A DNA stretch of 64,000 bases from Bacteroidota bacterium (GCA_016705125.1 JADIYW010000028.1:192064-256063), one strand, 5' to 3'; numbered from the stretch's first letter, positions 34,178-41,392 are shown. Program-made: numbers and translations. The notes: generated by a model from the letters alone, not told the origin.

Positions 34178-34651
34178 ATGGAAAAAAAAATAGAATTTAT
34201 GTTACGAGCCATTGAGCTATCAAAAAATGGGCTTGAAAGCGGAAAAGGTGGACCTTTCGGATGTGTAATTGTAAAAGATGGAAAAATAATTGGTGAAGGC
34301 AACAATCAGGTTACATCCACCAATGATCCCACTGCTCATGCCGAAATGGTTGCAATAAGAAATGCATGCAAAAACATAAACAGCTTTCAACTCGAAGGCT
34401 GCGAAGTATACACTTCATGCGAACCATGTCCTATGTGTTTAGGAGCTATTTATTGGGCACGTCCCGATAAAATTTATTTTGCAAATAATCGATCAGATGC
34501 TGCTGAAATAGGCTTCGACGATGCTTTTATTTATGATGAAATAGAAGAAAAAATAGAAAATAGGCAGATACAAATGGAGCCTTTGGGTAGAATGGAGGCT
34601 TTGGAAATTTTTAAACAATGGAAATTAAAAACAGATAAAATTGAATACTAA
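34178..34651 (+). CDS. guaD: Guanine deaminase, cytidine-deaminase fold
   Basis: 157 residues, closely similar as I recall to Bacillus subtilis GuaD. Zinc and catalytic motifs are H-A-E (TAHAEMVAIRNAC) and P-C-x-x-C (SCEPCPMCLGAIYWARP). The FDDAFIYDEI segment and a C-terminal aromatic end (IEY) are also GuaD traits. It converts guanine to xanthine. Its place in an acyl-CoA degradation operon, between the two AtuA parts, is odd and its link to the pathway is unknown. tRNA adenosine deaminase is less likely because of the GuaD-specific tail. Confidence 0.85.
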   Translation: MEKKIEFMLRAIELSKNGLESGKGGPFGCVIVKDGKIIGEGNNQVTSTNDPTAHAEMVAIRNACKNINSFQLEGCEVYTSCEPCPMCLGAIYWARPDKIYFANNRSDAAEIGFDDAFIYDEIEEKIENRQIQMEPLGRMEALEIFKQWKLKTDKIEY

Positions 34652-34662
34652 AATTTAAAATT

Positions 34663-34980
34663 ATGGCAATGATAAAATTAATAGATATTGCATCGGCTCG
34701 AAGTGGCGATAAAAACAATGTGTGCAATATTGGTGTAATGGCGAAATCCGTAAATGATTATGACACTTTAAAAAAGTACCTAACCCCTGAACTTGTAAAA
34801 GCACATTTCAAGGGATTGATAAAAGGCAAAGTGGAACGCTTTGAATGGGATAGTTTAGAATCTCTAAATTTTGTATGCCATGAAGCCTTAGATGGTGGTG
34901 CATCTCGAAGTATGCGTATGGATAGTTTGGGTAAAAATTTTAGCTCCCATTTATTGAGACTTGAGATAGAAATAAATTAA
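34663..34980 (+). CDS. AtuA C-terminal domain as a separate small protein
   Basis: 105 residues matching the C-terminal ferredoxin-like domain of the AtuA family: IASARSGDKNNVCNIGVMAK near the start, then NFVCHEALDGGASRSMRMDSLGKNF. In Pseudomonas AtuA this part is fused to DUF1446. Here it is a separate gene, 945 bp downstream of the main domain gene, and the two products presumably associate. The stop codon directly touches the left inverted repeat of the first GxxExxY element. Confidence 0.78.
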   Translation: MAMIKLIDIASARSGDKNNVCNIGVMAKSVNDYDTLKKYLTPELVKAHFKGLIKGKVERFEWDSLESLNFVCHEALDGGASRSMRMDSLGKNFSSHLLRLEIEIN

Positions 34981-35019
34981 CCGCAAAGTAAACAAAGTTT
35001 TTTCGCAAAGTTCAAAAAG
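34977..35019 (+). repeat. Left inverted repeat, GxxExxY element 1
   Basis: CAAAG repeated about every 9-13 bases after TTAACCG. It overlaps the stop of the AtuA C-terminal domain gene. Confidence 0.75.
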
Positions 35020-35023
35020 AAAA

Positions 35024-35401
35024 ATGAAAGAAAATGAGTTATCACATATTGTAATTGGATTAGCAATTGATATACATAGTTCACTTGGTCCTGGATTATT
35101 AGAAAGTGCATATCAAGAATGTTTATTTTACAAATTAAATAAAGAAGGATTCAAAGTTGAAAAAGAAAAAACAATGCCATTAATTTTTGAGGGCTTAAAA
35201 TTAGATTGTGGTTATAGAATAGATTTATTAGTTGAAAATAAATTAGTAATCGAAATAAAAAGTGTAACGGAATTAAATGATGTTCATTTAGCACAAACCC
35301 TTACATACTTAAAATTAGGAGATTATAAACTTGGATTATTAATAAACTTTAATGTAACTCTTTTAAAATTTGGAATAAAAAGAGTAGTAAATGGATTATA
35401 A
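35024..35401 (+). CDS. GxxExxY protein, PD-(D/E)xK nuclease-like, copy 1
   Basis: 125 residues with the family signature G-P-G-L-L-E-S-A-Y (GxxExxY). A nuclease-like pattern follows: D in GYRIDLLVENK and E-x-K in VIEIKSV. The family (TIGR04256) has no assigned function; it is often multi-copy in Bacteroidota. It is about 75 percent identical by eye to the second copy at 37087. Flanking inverted repeats suggest it travels as a unit. It could be a transposition or homing nuclease, or a toxin/defence-like protein; none of these is shown. Confidence 0.87.
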   Translation: MKENELSHIVIGLAIDIHSSLGPGLLESAYQECLFYKLNKEGFKVEKEKTMPLIFEGLKLDCGYRIDLLVENKLVIEIKSVTELNDVHLAQTLTYLKLGDYKLGLLINFNVTLLKFGIKRVVNGL

Positions 35402-35472
35402 ACTTTTAAATTCTTACTTTAAAAACTTGAAAGACTTATATATTATTTAAAAAACTAATTACATATAAAAAC

Positions 35473-35515
35473 CTTTGCAAACTTTGCTTAAAAACTTTAA
35501 ATTCTTTGCGGTAAA
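35473..35515 (-). repeat. Right inverted repeat, GxxExxY element 1
   Basis: Ends CTTTGCGGTAAA; reverse complement aligns with 34977-35019 without gaps, 33 of 43 matching. Confidence 0.75.
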
Positions 35516-35528
35516 AAAAAATTAAAAA

Positions 35529-37034
35529 ATGACAAACTTAGAACAATATTACTTAACAGAAGAGCACCATTTATTTCGTAATTCATTGCGTGATTTTTTG
35601 GATAAAGAAGTGGTGCCGTTTGTAGATCAATGGGAAATTGACCATCAGGTGCCAAAAGAAATTTTTAGAAAATTTGGCGAAATGGGTTATTTTGGATTAA
35701 CTCAAGAAGAGAAATATGGCGGCTCTAATTTAGATTTTTGGTACGACGTAATCTTTATCGAAGAAGTTTCAAAATCCAATTCCGGTGGTTTTGGCGCTAG
35801 TATTTCGGCTCATCCTTATTTGTCTATGTCACACTTGAAACATGAAGGAAGTGATTTTTTGAAAGATAAATATTTGCCAAAAGCCATTTCTGGAGATTGG
35901 CATGGCGCACTAGCAATCACCGAGCCTCACGCTGGATCAGATGTTGCGAACATAAAAACAACAGCAAAAAAAGACGGCGACTTTTATATAATAAATGGAT
36001 CAAAATGTTTTATTACCAATGGTGTATCCGCCGATTATATAATTGTAGCTTGCAAAACTGCTAACGGAATTTCCATGATTTTAGTGGAAGGAAATGCTAT
36101 AGGTTTATCAAAAAACAATTTGAATAAATTAGGATGGAAAGCAAGTGATACAGCTGAGTTAGCATTTGATAATGTCAAAGTACCAATTACCAATTTATTG
36201 GGCGAAGAAGGTAAAGGATTTTACTATATCATGCAACGATTTGAATTAGAAAGACTTACACTAGCACTTGGGGCATTGGCTTCTTCAGAATGGGCATTGC
36301 AATATGCATTACAATACATGAACGAACGAAAGGCTTTTGGAAAAACAATAAATAAATTCCAAGTTTTAAGACATAGAATAGCACAAATGGCTGCTGAAAT
36401 AGAAAATGTAAAAACATTTACTTACCACGTTTGCAAAATGTATAATGACAAAAATTATTGTGTAAAAGAAGCATCAATGTCAAAATTATTGGCCACCGAA
36501 TTGTCAGATAAAGTGGCCTACCAATGCTTGCAAATGTTTGGTGGATACGGCTACATGGAAGAATACAAGATTGCACGCTTTTTCAGAGATTCGCGATTAG
36601 GAACTATTGGTGGTGGCAGTTCTGAAATTATGTGTGAGATTATTGCAAAGATGGTTATTGATGATGTGAGTTATGGTCGACAGACGACGGTCGACAGTCC
36701 AAAGCAAAAGGAATTAAACATTGAAGACATAATTAGTAGCTTACCAAATCGATTTAAAAAAGAAAAAGCAAATGGTATTGAAATGACCATTCTATTTGAG
36801 TTTGAAAATGATTTATACTATCAAATCGAAATAAAAAACCAAAATATTGTTTTGTCCACGGTCGACAGTCGACAGTCGACAGTGGACTTAACCATTACAA
36901 CCACAACCGAAACATACATCGCAGTAGAAACGGGCAAACTAAATCCCCAAGAAGCATTTATGAGTGGGAAAATAAAAGTAAGCGATTTGGGTAAAATGAT
37001 GCAGTTTGGTTCTCTTTTTAAAAAATATAATTAA
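35529..37034 (+). CDS. Acyl-CoA dehydrogenase fused to an SCP2 domain (AtuD/IVD-like)
   Basis: FAD-dependent acyl-CoA dehydrogenase, 501 residues. Residues 1-~380 are the dehydrogenase: ITEPHAGSDVANI (FAD/substrate loop), FELERLTLALGAL and IGGGSSEIM. The MCAD-type catalytic Glu position (YEGT) is Gly here, while the helix-G Glu of isovaleryl-CoA dehydrogenase type (ELERL) is present, fitting branched substrates such as citronellyl- or isovaleryl-CoA. Residues ~395-501 form an SCP2 domain (TGKLNPQEAFMSGKIKVSDL). GTCGAC-type repeats lie at the domain linker (36675) and in an SCP2 loop (36854, reading STVDSRQSTVD). The fusion may hand lipid substrate to the active site. Confidence 0.88.
   Translation: MTNLEQYYLTEEHHLFRNSLRDFLDKEVVPFVDQWEIDHQVPKEIFRKFGEMGYFGLTQEEKYGGSNLDFWYDVIFIEEVSKSNSGGFGASISAHPYLSMSHLKHEGSDFLKDKYLPKAISGDWHGALAITEPHAGSDVANIKTTAKKDGDFYIINGSKCFITNGVSADYIIVACKTANGISMILVEGNAIGLSKNNLNKLGWKASDTAELAFDNVKVPITNLLGEEGKGFYYIMQRFELERLTLALGALASSEWALQYALQYMNERKAFGKTINKFQVLRHRIAQMAAEIENVKTFTYHVCKMYNDKNYCVKEASMSKLLATELSDKVAYQCLQMFGGYGYMEEYKIARFFRDSRLGTIGGGSSEIMCEIIAKMVIDDVSYGRQTTVDSPKQKELNIEDIISSLPNRFKKEKANGIEMTILFEFENDLYYQIEIKNQNIVLSTVDSRQSTVDLTITTTTETYIAVETGKLNPQEAFMSGKIKVSDLGKMMQFGSLFKKYN
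36675..36700. repeat. GTCGAC-type repeat at the dehydrogenase-SCP2 linker
   Basis: GGTCGACAGACGACGGTCGA CAGTCC, in frame, reading GRQTTVDSP. Confidence 0.85.
36854..36887. repeat. GTCGAC-type repeat inside the SCP2 domain
   Basis: GTCCACGGTCGACAGTCGAC then AGTCGACAGTGGAC, in frame, with GTCCAC and its inverse GTGGAC at the ends. Confidence 0.88.
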
Positions 37035-37051
37035 CCACAAAGTTCTCAAAG

Positions 37052-37077
37052 TTCCGAAACTTCGGAATTACACAAAG
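37052..37077 (+). repeat. Left inner inverted repeat, GxxExxY element 2
   Basis: TTCCGAAACTTCGGAATTAC then ACAAAG. It contains its own small palindrome TTCCGAA-ACT-TCGGAA. Confidence 0.88.
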
Positions 37078-37086
37078 CACACAAAG

Positions 37087-37470
37087 ATGAAAGAAAATGA
37101 TTTAGCATATAAAGTAATAGGTTTAGCAATTGAAGTACACAATGTATTAGGACCTGGATTATTAGAAAGTGCATATCAGGAATGCTTATTTTATAAAATA
37201 GAAAAAGAAGGATTACAAGTAGTAAAAGAAAAAGCAATGCCATTGATTTATGAAGAAGTAAAATTGGATTGTGGTTATAGAATAGATTTATTAGTAGAAA
37301 ATAAATTAGTTATAGAAATAAAAAGTGTAGATGCTTTAAATGAAATACATCTTGCACAAACTTTAACTTATCTTAAATTAGGAAAATATAAACTTGGATT
37401 ATTAATAAATTTCAACACCATACTTTTAAAAAGTGGCATAAAACGAATTATAAACGGAAATCCCACTTAG
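37087..37470 (+). CDS. GxxExxY protein, PD-(D/E)xK nuclease-like, copy 2
   Basis: 127 residues from ATG 37087. The longer upstream frame reads through the repeat and the end of the previous gene, so I do not use it. It has G-P-G-L-L-E-S-A-Y, then RIDLLVENK and IEIKSV as in copy 1. Most differences from copy 1 are conservative, so both copies look functional. The ATG directly follows CAAAG of the left repeat, so ribosome binding may be supplied by the repeat itself or by read-through translation. Confidence 0.87.
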   Translation: MKENDLAYKVIGLAIEVHNVLGPGLLESAYQECLFYKIEKEGLQVVKEKAMPLIYEEVKLDCGYRIDLLVENKLVIEIKSVDALNEIHLAQTLTYLKLGKYKLGLLINFNTILLKSGIKRIINGNPT

Positions 37471-37474
37471 TGAA

Positions 37475-37500
37475 CTTTGTGTAATTCCGAAGTTTCGGAA
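37475..37500 (-). repeat. Right inner inverted repeat, GxxExxY element 2
   Basis: CTTTGTGTAATTCCGAAGTT then TCGGAA, exact reverse complement of 37052-37077, four bases after the gene. Confidence 0.88.
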
Positions 37501-38650
37501 TTACCCAGTTTGTGTTAAAAAAACAAACAAAATAAATTTAATTTTTTAAAAAAATACACCCCCAAAATGAGTGCAACACAATCTTATCTTAGAAAAGAAC
37601 ACGAATCTTTCAGACAAACGATTCGACAATTTTTAGAAAAAGAAGCCATTCCAAATATTGACCAATGGGAATTGGATGGCAAAATACCACGTGTGAAGAA
37701 ATATCAAAAGTTTTCTCTGGTGGATTTACCATTACTGCCGCCGTGCAAGCATTTATGAGCACTCCATACATTATGAAACACGGTAGTGAATATTTGAAAG
37801 AAAACTATCTAAAGCCTGCCATAACAGGAGAAAAAATTGGCTGTATCGGAATTACCGAACCAGGTGCTGGCAGTGATGCAGCAAATATTCAAACTCGTGC
37901 TATTAAAGAAGGCGATTATTATATCGTAAATGGCTCAAAAACATTTATTACAAATGGTATTTATGGACAATTTGTAATATTGGTTTGTAAAACAAACCCC
38001 GAAGCCGGCGCTGCAGGTGTAAGCCTATTGGTATTGGATTTGGATGCAGAAGGGGTGTCAAAAAACAAACTTAAAAAATTAGGATGGCACGCATCCGACA
38101 CAGCGGAATTGCATTTTGACAATGTTAAAGTACCCGTCAAAAATTTATTGGGTGAAGAAGGAAAAGGATTTTATTACCTCATGGGAGGCCTACAATTAGA
38201 ACGTTTATCTGCTGGAATAATGGGCTATGCATCCTGTGAGGCCATGTTGGAATACTCCTTAAAATACATGAATGAGCGAAGTGCTTTTGGAAGAACAATC
38301 AATAAATTTCAAGTATTGCGACACAGAGTAGCACAATTAGCAGCAGAAATAGAAAGCATTAAAATATTTACACTACAAACTTGCAAAATGCATGAAGAGG
38401 GTAAATATGTTGTAAAAGAATGCTCGATGGTGAAATTATTAGCCACCGAATTAGCAGACAAATGTATGTATCAATGTCTACAGTTTTTTGGAGGTTATGG
38501 CTATATGGAAGAATACAAAGTGGCACGTGCTTTCAGGGATTCTCGAATAGGAACAATTGGAGGTGGTTCGTCAGAAATTATGCGCGAAATAATCGCTAAA
38601 ATGGTCATAGATGATATTGGTTATGAAAGAGCCGAATCTAATGTAGATGG

Positions 38651-38690
38651 CCAACCGTCGACGGTCGACAGTCAACCGTTGACTGTGGAC
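38651..38690. repeat. GTCGAC-type repeat at the linker of the second dehydrogenase
   Basis: CCAACCGTCGACGGTCGACA then GTCAACCGTTGACTGTGGAC, in frame, reading GQPSTVDSQPLTVD. Confidence 0.87.
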
Positions 38691-38816
38691 AAAATATTTG
38701 CCACTTTACCCGCACGTTTTAAAACCGAAAAAGCAGTTGGAAAGAACTTAAATTTAGAATTCAGGTTTGACTCCTCTACTTATTATGTACTTATAAAAGA
38801 TGGGAATTTAGAAATT

Positions 38817-38854
38817 CAGTCGACCGACGACCGTCGACCGTCGACCGTGGATTG
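38817..38854. repeat. GTCGAC-type repeat in the SCP2 domain of the second dehydrogenase
   Basis: CAGTCGACCGACGACCGTCG then ACCGTCGACCGTGGATTG, in frame, reading STDDRRPSTVD. It is in the same loop as 36854-36887. Confidence 0.87.
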
Positions 38855-39005
38855 TTTAGTAGAAACAGATGATGCGACTTATATCGCTGTTGAAACTGGG
38901 AAATTAAACCCTCAAGAAGCCTTTATGACAGGAAAAATAAAGGTATCCGATTTGATGCAAATGATGGCTTTTGGAGCACTTTTCAAAAAACTATAGGTAA
39001 ATAAA

Positions 39006-39046
39006 CTTAAAACAATCCTTGATTATATTTCAAGGATTGTTTTAAG
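39006..39046. terminator. Bidirectional terminator between the operon end and deoD
   Basis: Perfect 16-base arms CTTAAAACAATCCTTG / CAAGGATTGTTTTAAG with a nine-base loop, between convergent genes. The T/A-rich outer stem serves both strands. Confidence 0.85.
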
Positions 39047-39081
39047 TTATATACTTTTTAAAAATCGATTTATATATAGAA

Positions 39082-39780
39082 TTATAATAATCCTAAGGCC
39101 AATTCTACCATTTGAGAAAATGAATTTTGACGTTCTTCTGAGGTAGTAGAATCACCCGTAATCAAACTGTCGCTTATCGTAAAAACACCCAAAGCATCTA
39201 CTTTATATTTATGAGCCAAAGTAAATAAAATGGAAGATTCCATTTCAACAGCCAAAACGCCATGTTCGGCCCACACTTTAAACCAATTTGGGTCGCTATT
39301 ATAAAATTCATCAGCGCTTAATACATTTCCAGCTTTTACATTTATTCCTTTTGTTTTAGCAATATCCATTGCTTTTAAAAACAAAGGTATGCTTGCCGTT
39401 GCAGCATAATCGGCACCATTAAAATATTTCGTATTTATATATGAGGTAGTACTTGCTGAAACTGCTACAACAATATCACGTAAATTAATAAATGGTTGCA
39501 TTGAACCTGCCGTACCCACTCTAATTAATTGTTTACAACCATATTCACGTATCAATTCATTGACATAAATAGAAATTGAGGGAATACCCATTCCGGTACC
39601 TTGTACCGAAACCCTTTTACCTCTATAAAATCCAGTAAATCCAAGCATATTTCTTACGTCATTGTAACAAAAGACATCATCCAAAAAAGTATCTGCAATA
39701 TACTTAGCCCTTAGCGGGTCACCTGGCAATAGGATTGTTTCAGCAATTTCACCCTTTTTTGCATTTATATGGATACTCAT
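39082..39780 (-). CDS. deoD: Purine-nucleoside phosphorylase, hexameric DeoD type
   Basis: 232 residues from ATG 39780 (MSIHINAKKG, the usual DeoD start; an upstream in-frame start would add six residues). LLPGDPLRAKYIA is the phosphate region, GTAGSMQ follows, and VEMESS with SDSL form the nucleoside site. It splits purine nucleosides with phosphate to base and ribose-1-phosphate. It is a single gene, convergent with the atu-like operon. With guaD in that operon it would feed guanine to xanthine, but a link is not evident. Confidence 0.95.
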   Translation of the reverse strand: MSIHINAKKGEIAETILLPGDPLRAKYIADTFLDDVFCYNDVRNMLGFTGFYRGKRVSVQGTGMGIPSISIYVNELIREYGCKQLIRVGTAGSMQPFINLRDIVVAVSASTTSYINTKYFNGADYAATASIPLFLKAMDIAKTKGINVKAGNVLSADEFYNSDPNWFKVWAEHGVLAVEMESSILFTLAHKYKVDALGVFTISDSLITGDSTTSEERQNSFSQMVELALGLL

Positions 39781-39876
39781 ATTATTTTTTAATCCCAAAA
39801 ATAAGAAATGTATTTTAAAGCAGATGAGTTAATTTTAAAAACCTTGTATGGGCTTTTATAAATTCAAAAAAAAACA

Positions 39877-39884
39877 TACTTTTA
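39877..39884 (+). promoter_or_regulatory. Candidate -7 box (TACTTTTA)
   Basis: TAnnTTTA, 15 bp before the ATG at 39900. Confidence 0.45.
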
Positions 39885-39899
39885 GAAAAAAAATACAAA

Positions 39900-40373
39900 A
39901 TGGAGTTAGATGATTTAATAAATAAGGTAACTGACATCACAACAACAATTACTGATAAAATTGATGATTGGAAAACTGATTTTTTTGATGATGAAAAACA
40001 AAATATCATTCAAGAATTTAGAGATAATACCAAGGAAAAAATAAGTGCAATTTTAAATGACTTACAGAATTCAACAAAACTAATAGAAAATATAGGATAC
40101 GATTTTGTTGCGTTTAATATCGATTTAGGCATTCCACCGAGTGTTCAACTAATATTTGAAGTATTGCCATTAAAAGCTGAAAAGATAGAAGCACAATTGC
40201 CAGAGGACATCAATTTGGTAATAAAAATAGTTTTAAAAGCACTACTTCGGACAAATGCATTAGCACAGTCCATCAAATTAAATGATTTTGAATGCAAACA
40301 AGTTACACTTACAATGGGTTTAAATCCTGATATTGTATTGAATTATAAAAAAAAACTTAAAAATGGGAAATAA
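39900..40373 (+). CDS. Hypothetical protein, 157 aa
   Basis: Not recognised. The N-terminal half is charged and helical (TDKIDDWKTDFFDDEKQNIIQEF ...), the C-terminal half is more hydrophobic and beta-like (IDLGIPPSVQLIFEVLPL) with no clear membrane segment or signal peptide. It has a promoter-like box just upstream and its end overlaps the next gene by 11 bases, so the two form a small operon with a DKNYY lipoprotein. Confidence 0.7.
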   Translation: MELDDLINKVTDITTTITDKIDDWKTDFFDDEKQNIIQEFRDNTKEKISAILNDLQNSTKLIENIGYDFVAFNIDLGIPPSVQLIFEVLPLKAEKIEAQLPEDINLVIKIVLKALLRTNALAQSIKLNDFECKQVTLTMGLNPDIVLNYKKKLKNGK

Positions 40374-41223
40374 AATATACTACCTAGCTTTTTTAATATT
40401 ATTAATTTCCTGTAATAAAACGGATGAATTAGGATATAAAATTACAAAATCTGCTATCTATTTTGTAAAAGGCAATCCACCGAGACCTGTTGAAATAATT
40501 GATGCTGATGTGCTATCCTTTAAAATTCTGGATACTACAAAAATGTATGCTAAAGACAAAAACAGTGTTTATTTCTTAGGAGATATTATTAAAGATGCAG
40601 ATCCAAATTCATTTGAATTACTTGAAAAACCTTATTATACAAAAGACAAAAATTATGTGTATCTGAGCTCTACCAAATTTTGCAGTTATCCCGAAACTTT
40701 TTCATTTATAGGCAATTATTATTGTAAAAACAAAAAATACGTTTATCGACCAATTGGCAGAGGAGATAAGGTAACTGAGGATATAAATAATTTCAAATTA
40801 ATAAAAGAAGAAGGATTATATGATTATGCCATCGATAGCAAATTTGCTTATGTAAATGGTATGCGTATTGAAAAAGTCAACATTAATGCCTATAAACCAA
40901 TCAAACAAGGTTTTTCAAAAGATGACAAACAAATTTTTTACTTAGATAAAAAAATGCCCATTAGCGATTATCCAAGTTTTGAAATAGTGCAACTACCCTA
41001 TTCTAAGGATAATTATAGGGCTTATTTTAGGGATTTTATTATAGAAAAATCAGACCCAAAAACCTTTAAAATTTTAAATTTAGATGCTTCCTGCAGTTGT
41101 GATACAACACATGCATATTTTAAAAATGAAATAATAAAAAAAGCCGATATGGAAAGCATAAAAAAAGGATTGCCTGTAATTGGTTGCAATGAAAATGAAG
41201 TATTTTTTGGCCAGTTTGATTAG
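40363..41223 (+). CDS. DKNYY-repeat lipoprotein
   Basis: 286 residues. The lipoprotein signal ends in LILLISC (Cys 17), so it should be anchored in an envelope membrane. It contains repeated units of the DKNYY type: AKDKNSVYFLGDIIKDADPNSFELL, YTKDKNYVYLSS, CKNKKYVYRP, SKDDKQIFYLDK and SKDNYRAYFRDFIIEKSDPKTFKIL. The function of this family is unknown. It overlaps the upstream ORF by 11 bases. Confidence 0.82.
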   Translation: MGNKIYYLAFLILLISCNKTDELGYKITKSAIYFVKGNPPRPVEIIDADVLSFKILDTTKMYAKDKNSVYFLGDIIKDADPNSFELLEKPYYTKDKNYVYLSSTKFCSYPETFSFIGNYYCKNKKYVYRPIGRGDKVTEDINNFKLIKEEGLYDYAIDSKFAYVNGMRIEKVNINAYKPIKQGFSKDDKQIFYLDKKMPISDYPSFEIVQLPYSKDNYRAYFRDFIIEKSDPKTFKILNLDASCSCDTTHAYFKNEIIKKADMESIKKGLPVIGCNENEVFFGQFD

Positions 41224-41392
41224 ATGGGAAGTTGGCAGTCCACTTATAAGTTATTGGTTATTGAGTGATTGGTAATTAGTGATTGGTAATTAGTTATTAG
41301 ATGTCGAAAGTGGAGAAGTTGACAGTTCACTGCAATTAGGTTTTTAATTCAACATTTCTTGATTCTATTCAACATTTAAAATTAAACATTCA
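41224..41392. repeat. Spacer made of dispersed low-complexity repeats
   Basis: TTATTGGTTATTGAGTGATT-like units (41248-41300), a GTCGAAAGTGG / GTTGACAGTTCACTG stretch related to the GTCGAC family (41302-41331), and ATTCAACATTT-like units (41347-41390). Similar blocks lie at 52136 and 53600. Confidence 0.6.

Larger units (their letters stand above)
34977..35515 (+). mobile_element. Putative GxxExxY element 1 (539 bp) with terminal inverted repeats
   Basis: Left end 34977-35019 begins TTAACCGCAAAG; right end 35473-35515 read on the minus strand begins TTTACCGCAAAG. The two 43-base ends match at 33 positions, including AAAGTTTTT and GCAAAGTT blocks. A single gene (35024-35401) lies inside, its ATG five bases after the left end. 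It sits between two operon genes. Transposition is inferred, not shown. Confidence 0.6.
37031..37518 (+). mobile_element. Putative GxxExxY element 2 (about 488 bp) with terminal inverted repeats
   Basis: Outer left TTAACCACAAAG at 37031 and outer right TTTGTGTTAA at 37509-37518 are imperfectly inverted. Inner arms 37052-37077 and 37475-37500 are a perfect 26-base inverted repeat. Only the GxxExxY gene lies inside. It is inserted between two paralogous dehydrogenase genes; the left end overlaps the last codon and stop of the first. Confidence 0.6.
37567..38996 (+). pseudogene. Second acyl-CoA dehydrogenase-SCP2 fusion, internal deletion with frame change
   Basis: Paralogue of the gene at 35529. 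Residues up to NIDQWELDGKIPR (37692) are followed directly, in another frame, by CEEISKVFSGGF, which corresponds to EEVSKSNSGGF of the paralogue. About 33 codons (roughly 100 bp, not a multiple of three) are therefore missing from the N-terminal helical domain. The rest (37692-38996) is intact: ITEPGAGSDAANI, LQLERLSAGIMGYAS, IGGGSSEIM and a C-terminal SCP2 domain (TGKLNPQEAFMTGKIKVSDL). GTCGAC-type repeats occur at 38651 and 38817, at the same two places as in the paralogue. The downstream 443-codon frame has an internal ATG but lacks the N-terminal domain. Confidence 0.85.

Noticed and set aside
37006..37086. Longer GxxExxY copy 2 frame starting inside the previous gene
   Set aside because: The added 27 codons translate the end of the dehydrogenase gene and the inverted repeat; copy 1 begins at the equivalent MKEN.
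37031..37518. TTAA at both outer ends of GxxExxY element 2, as a TTAA target-site signature
   Set aside because: TTAA is very common in this AT-rich DNA and element 1 does not show it at the right end.
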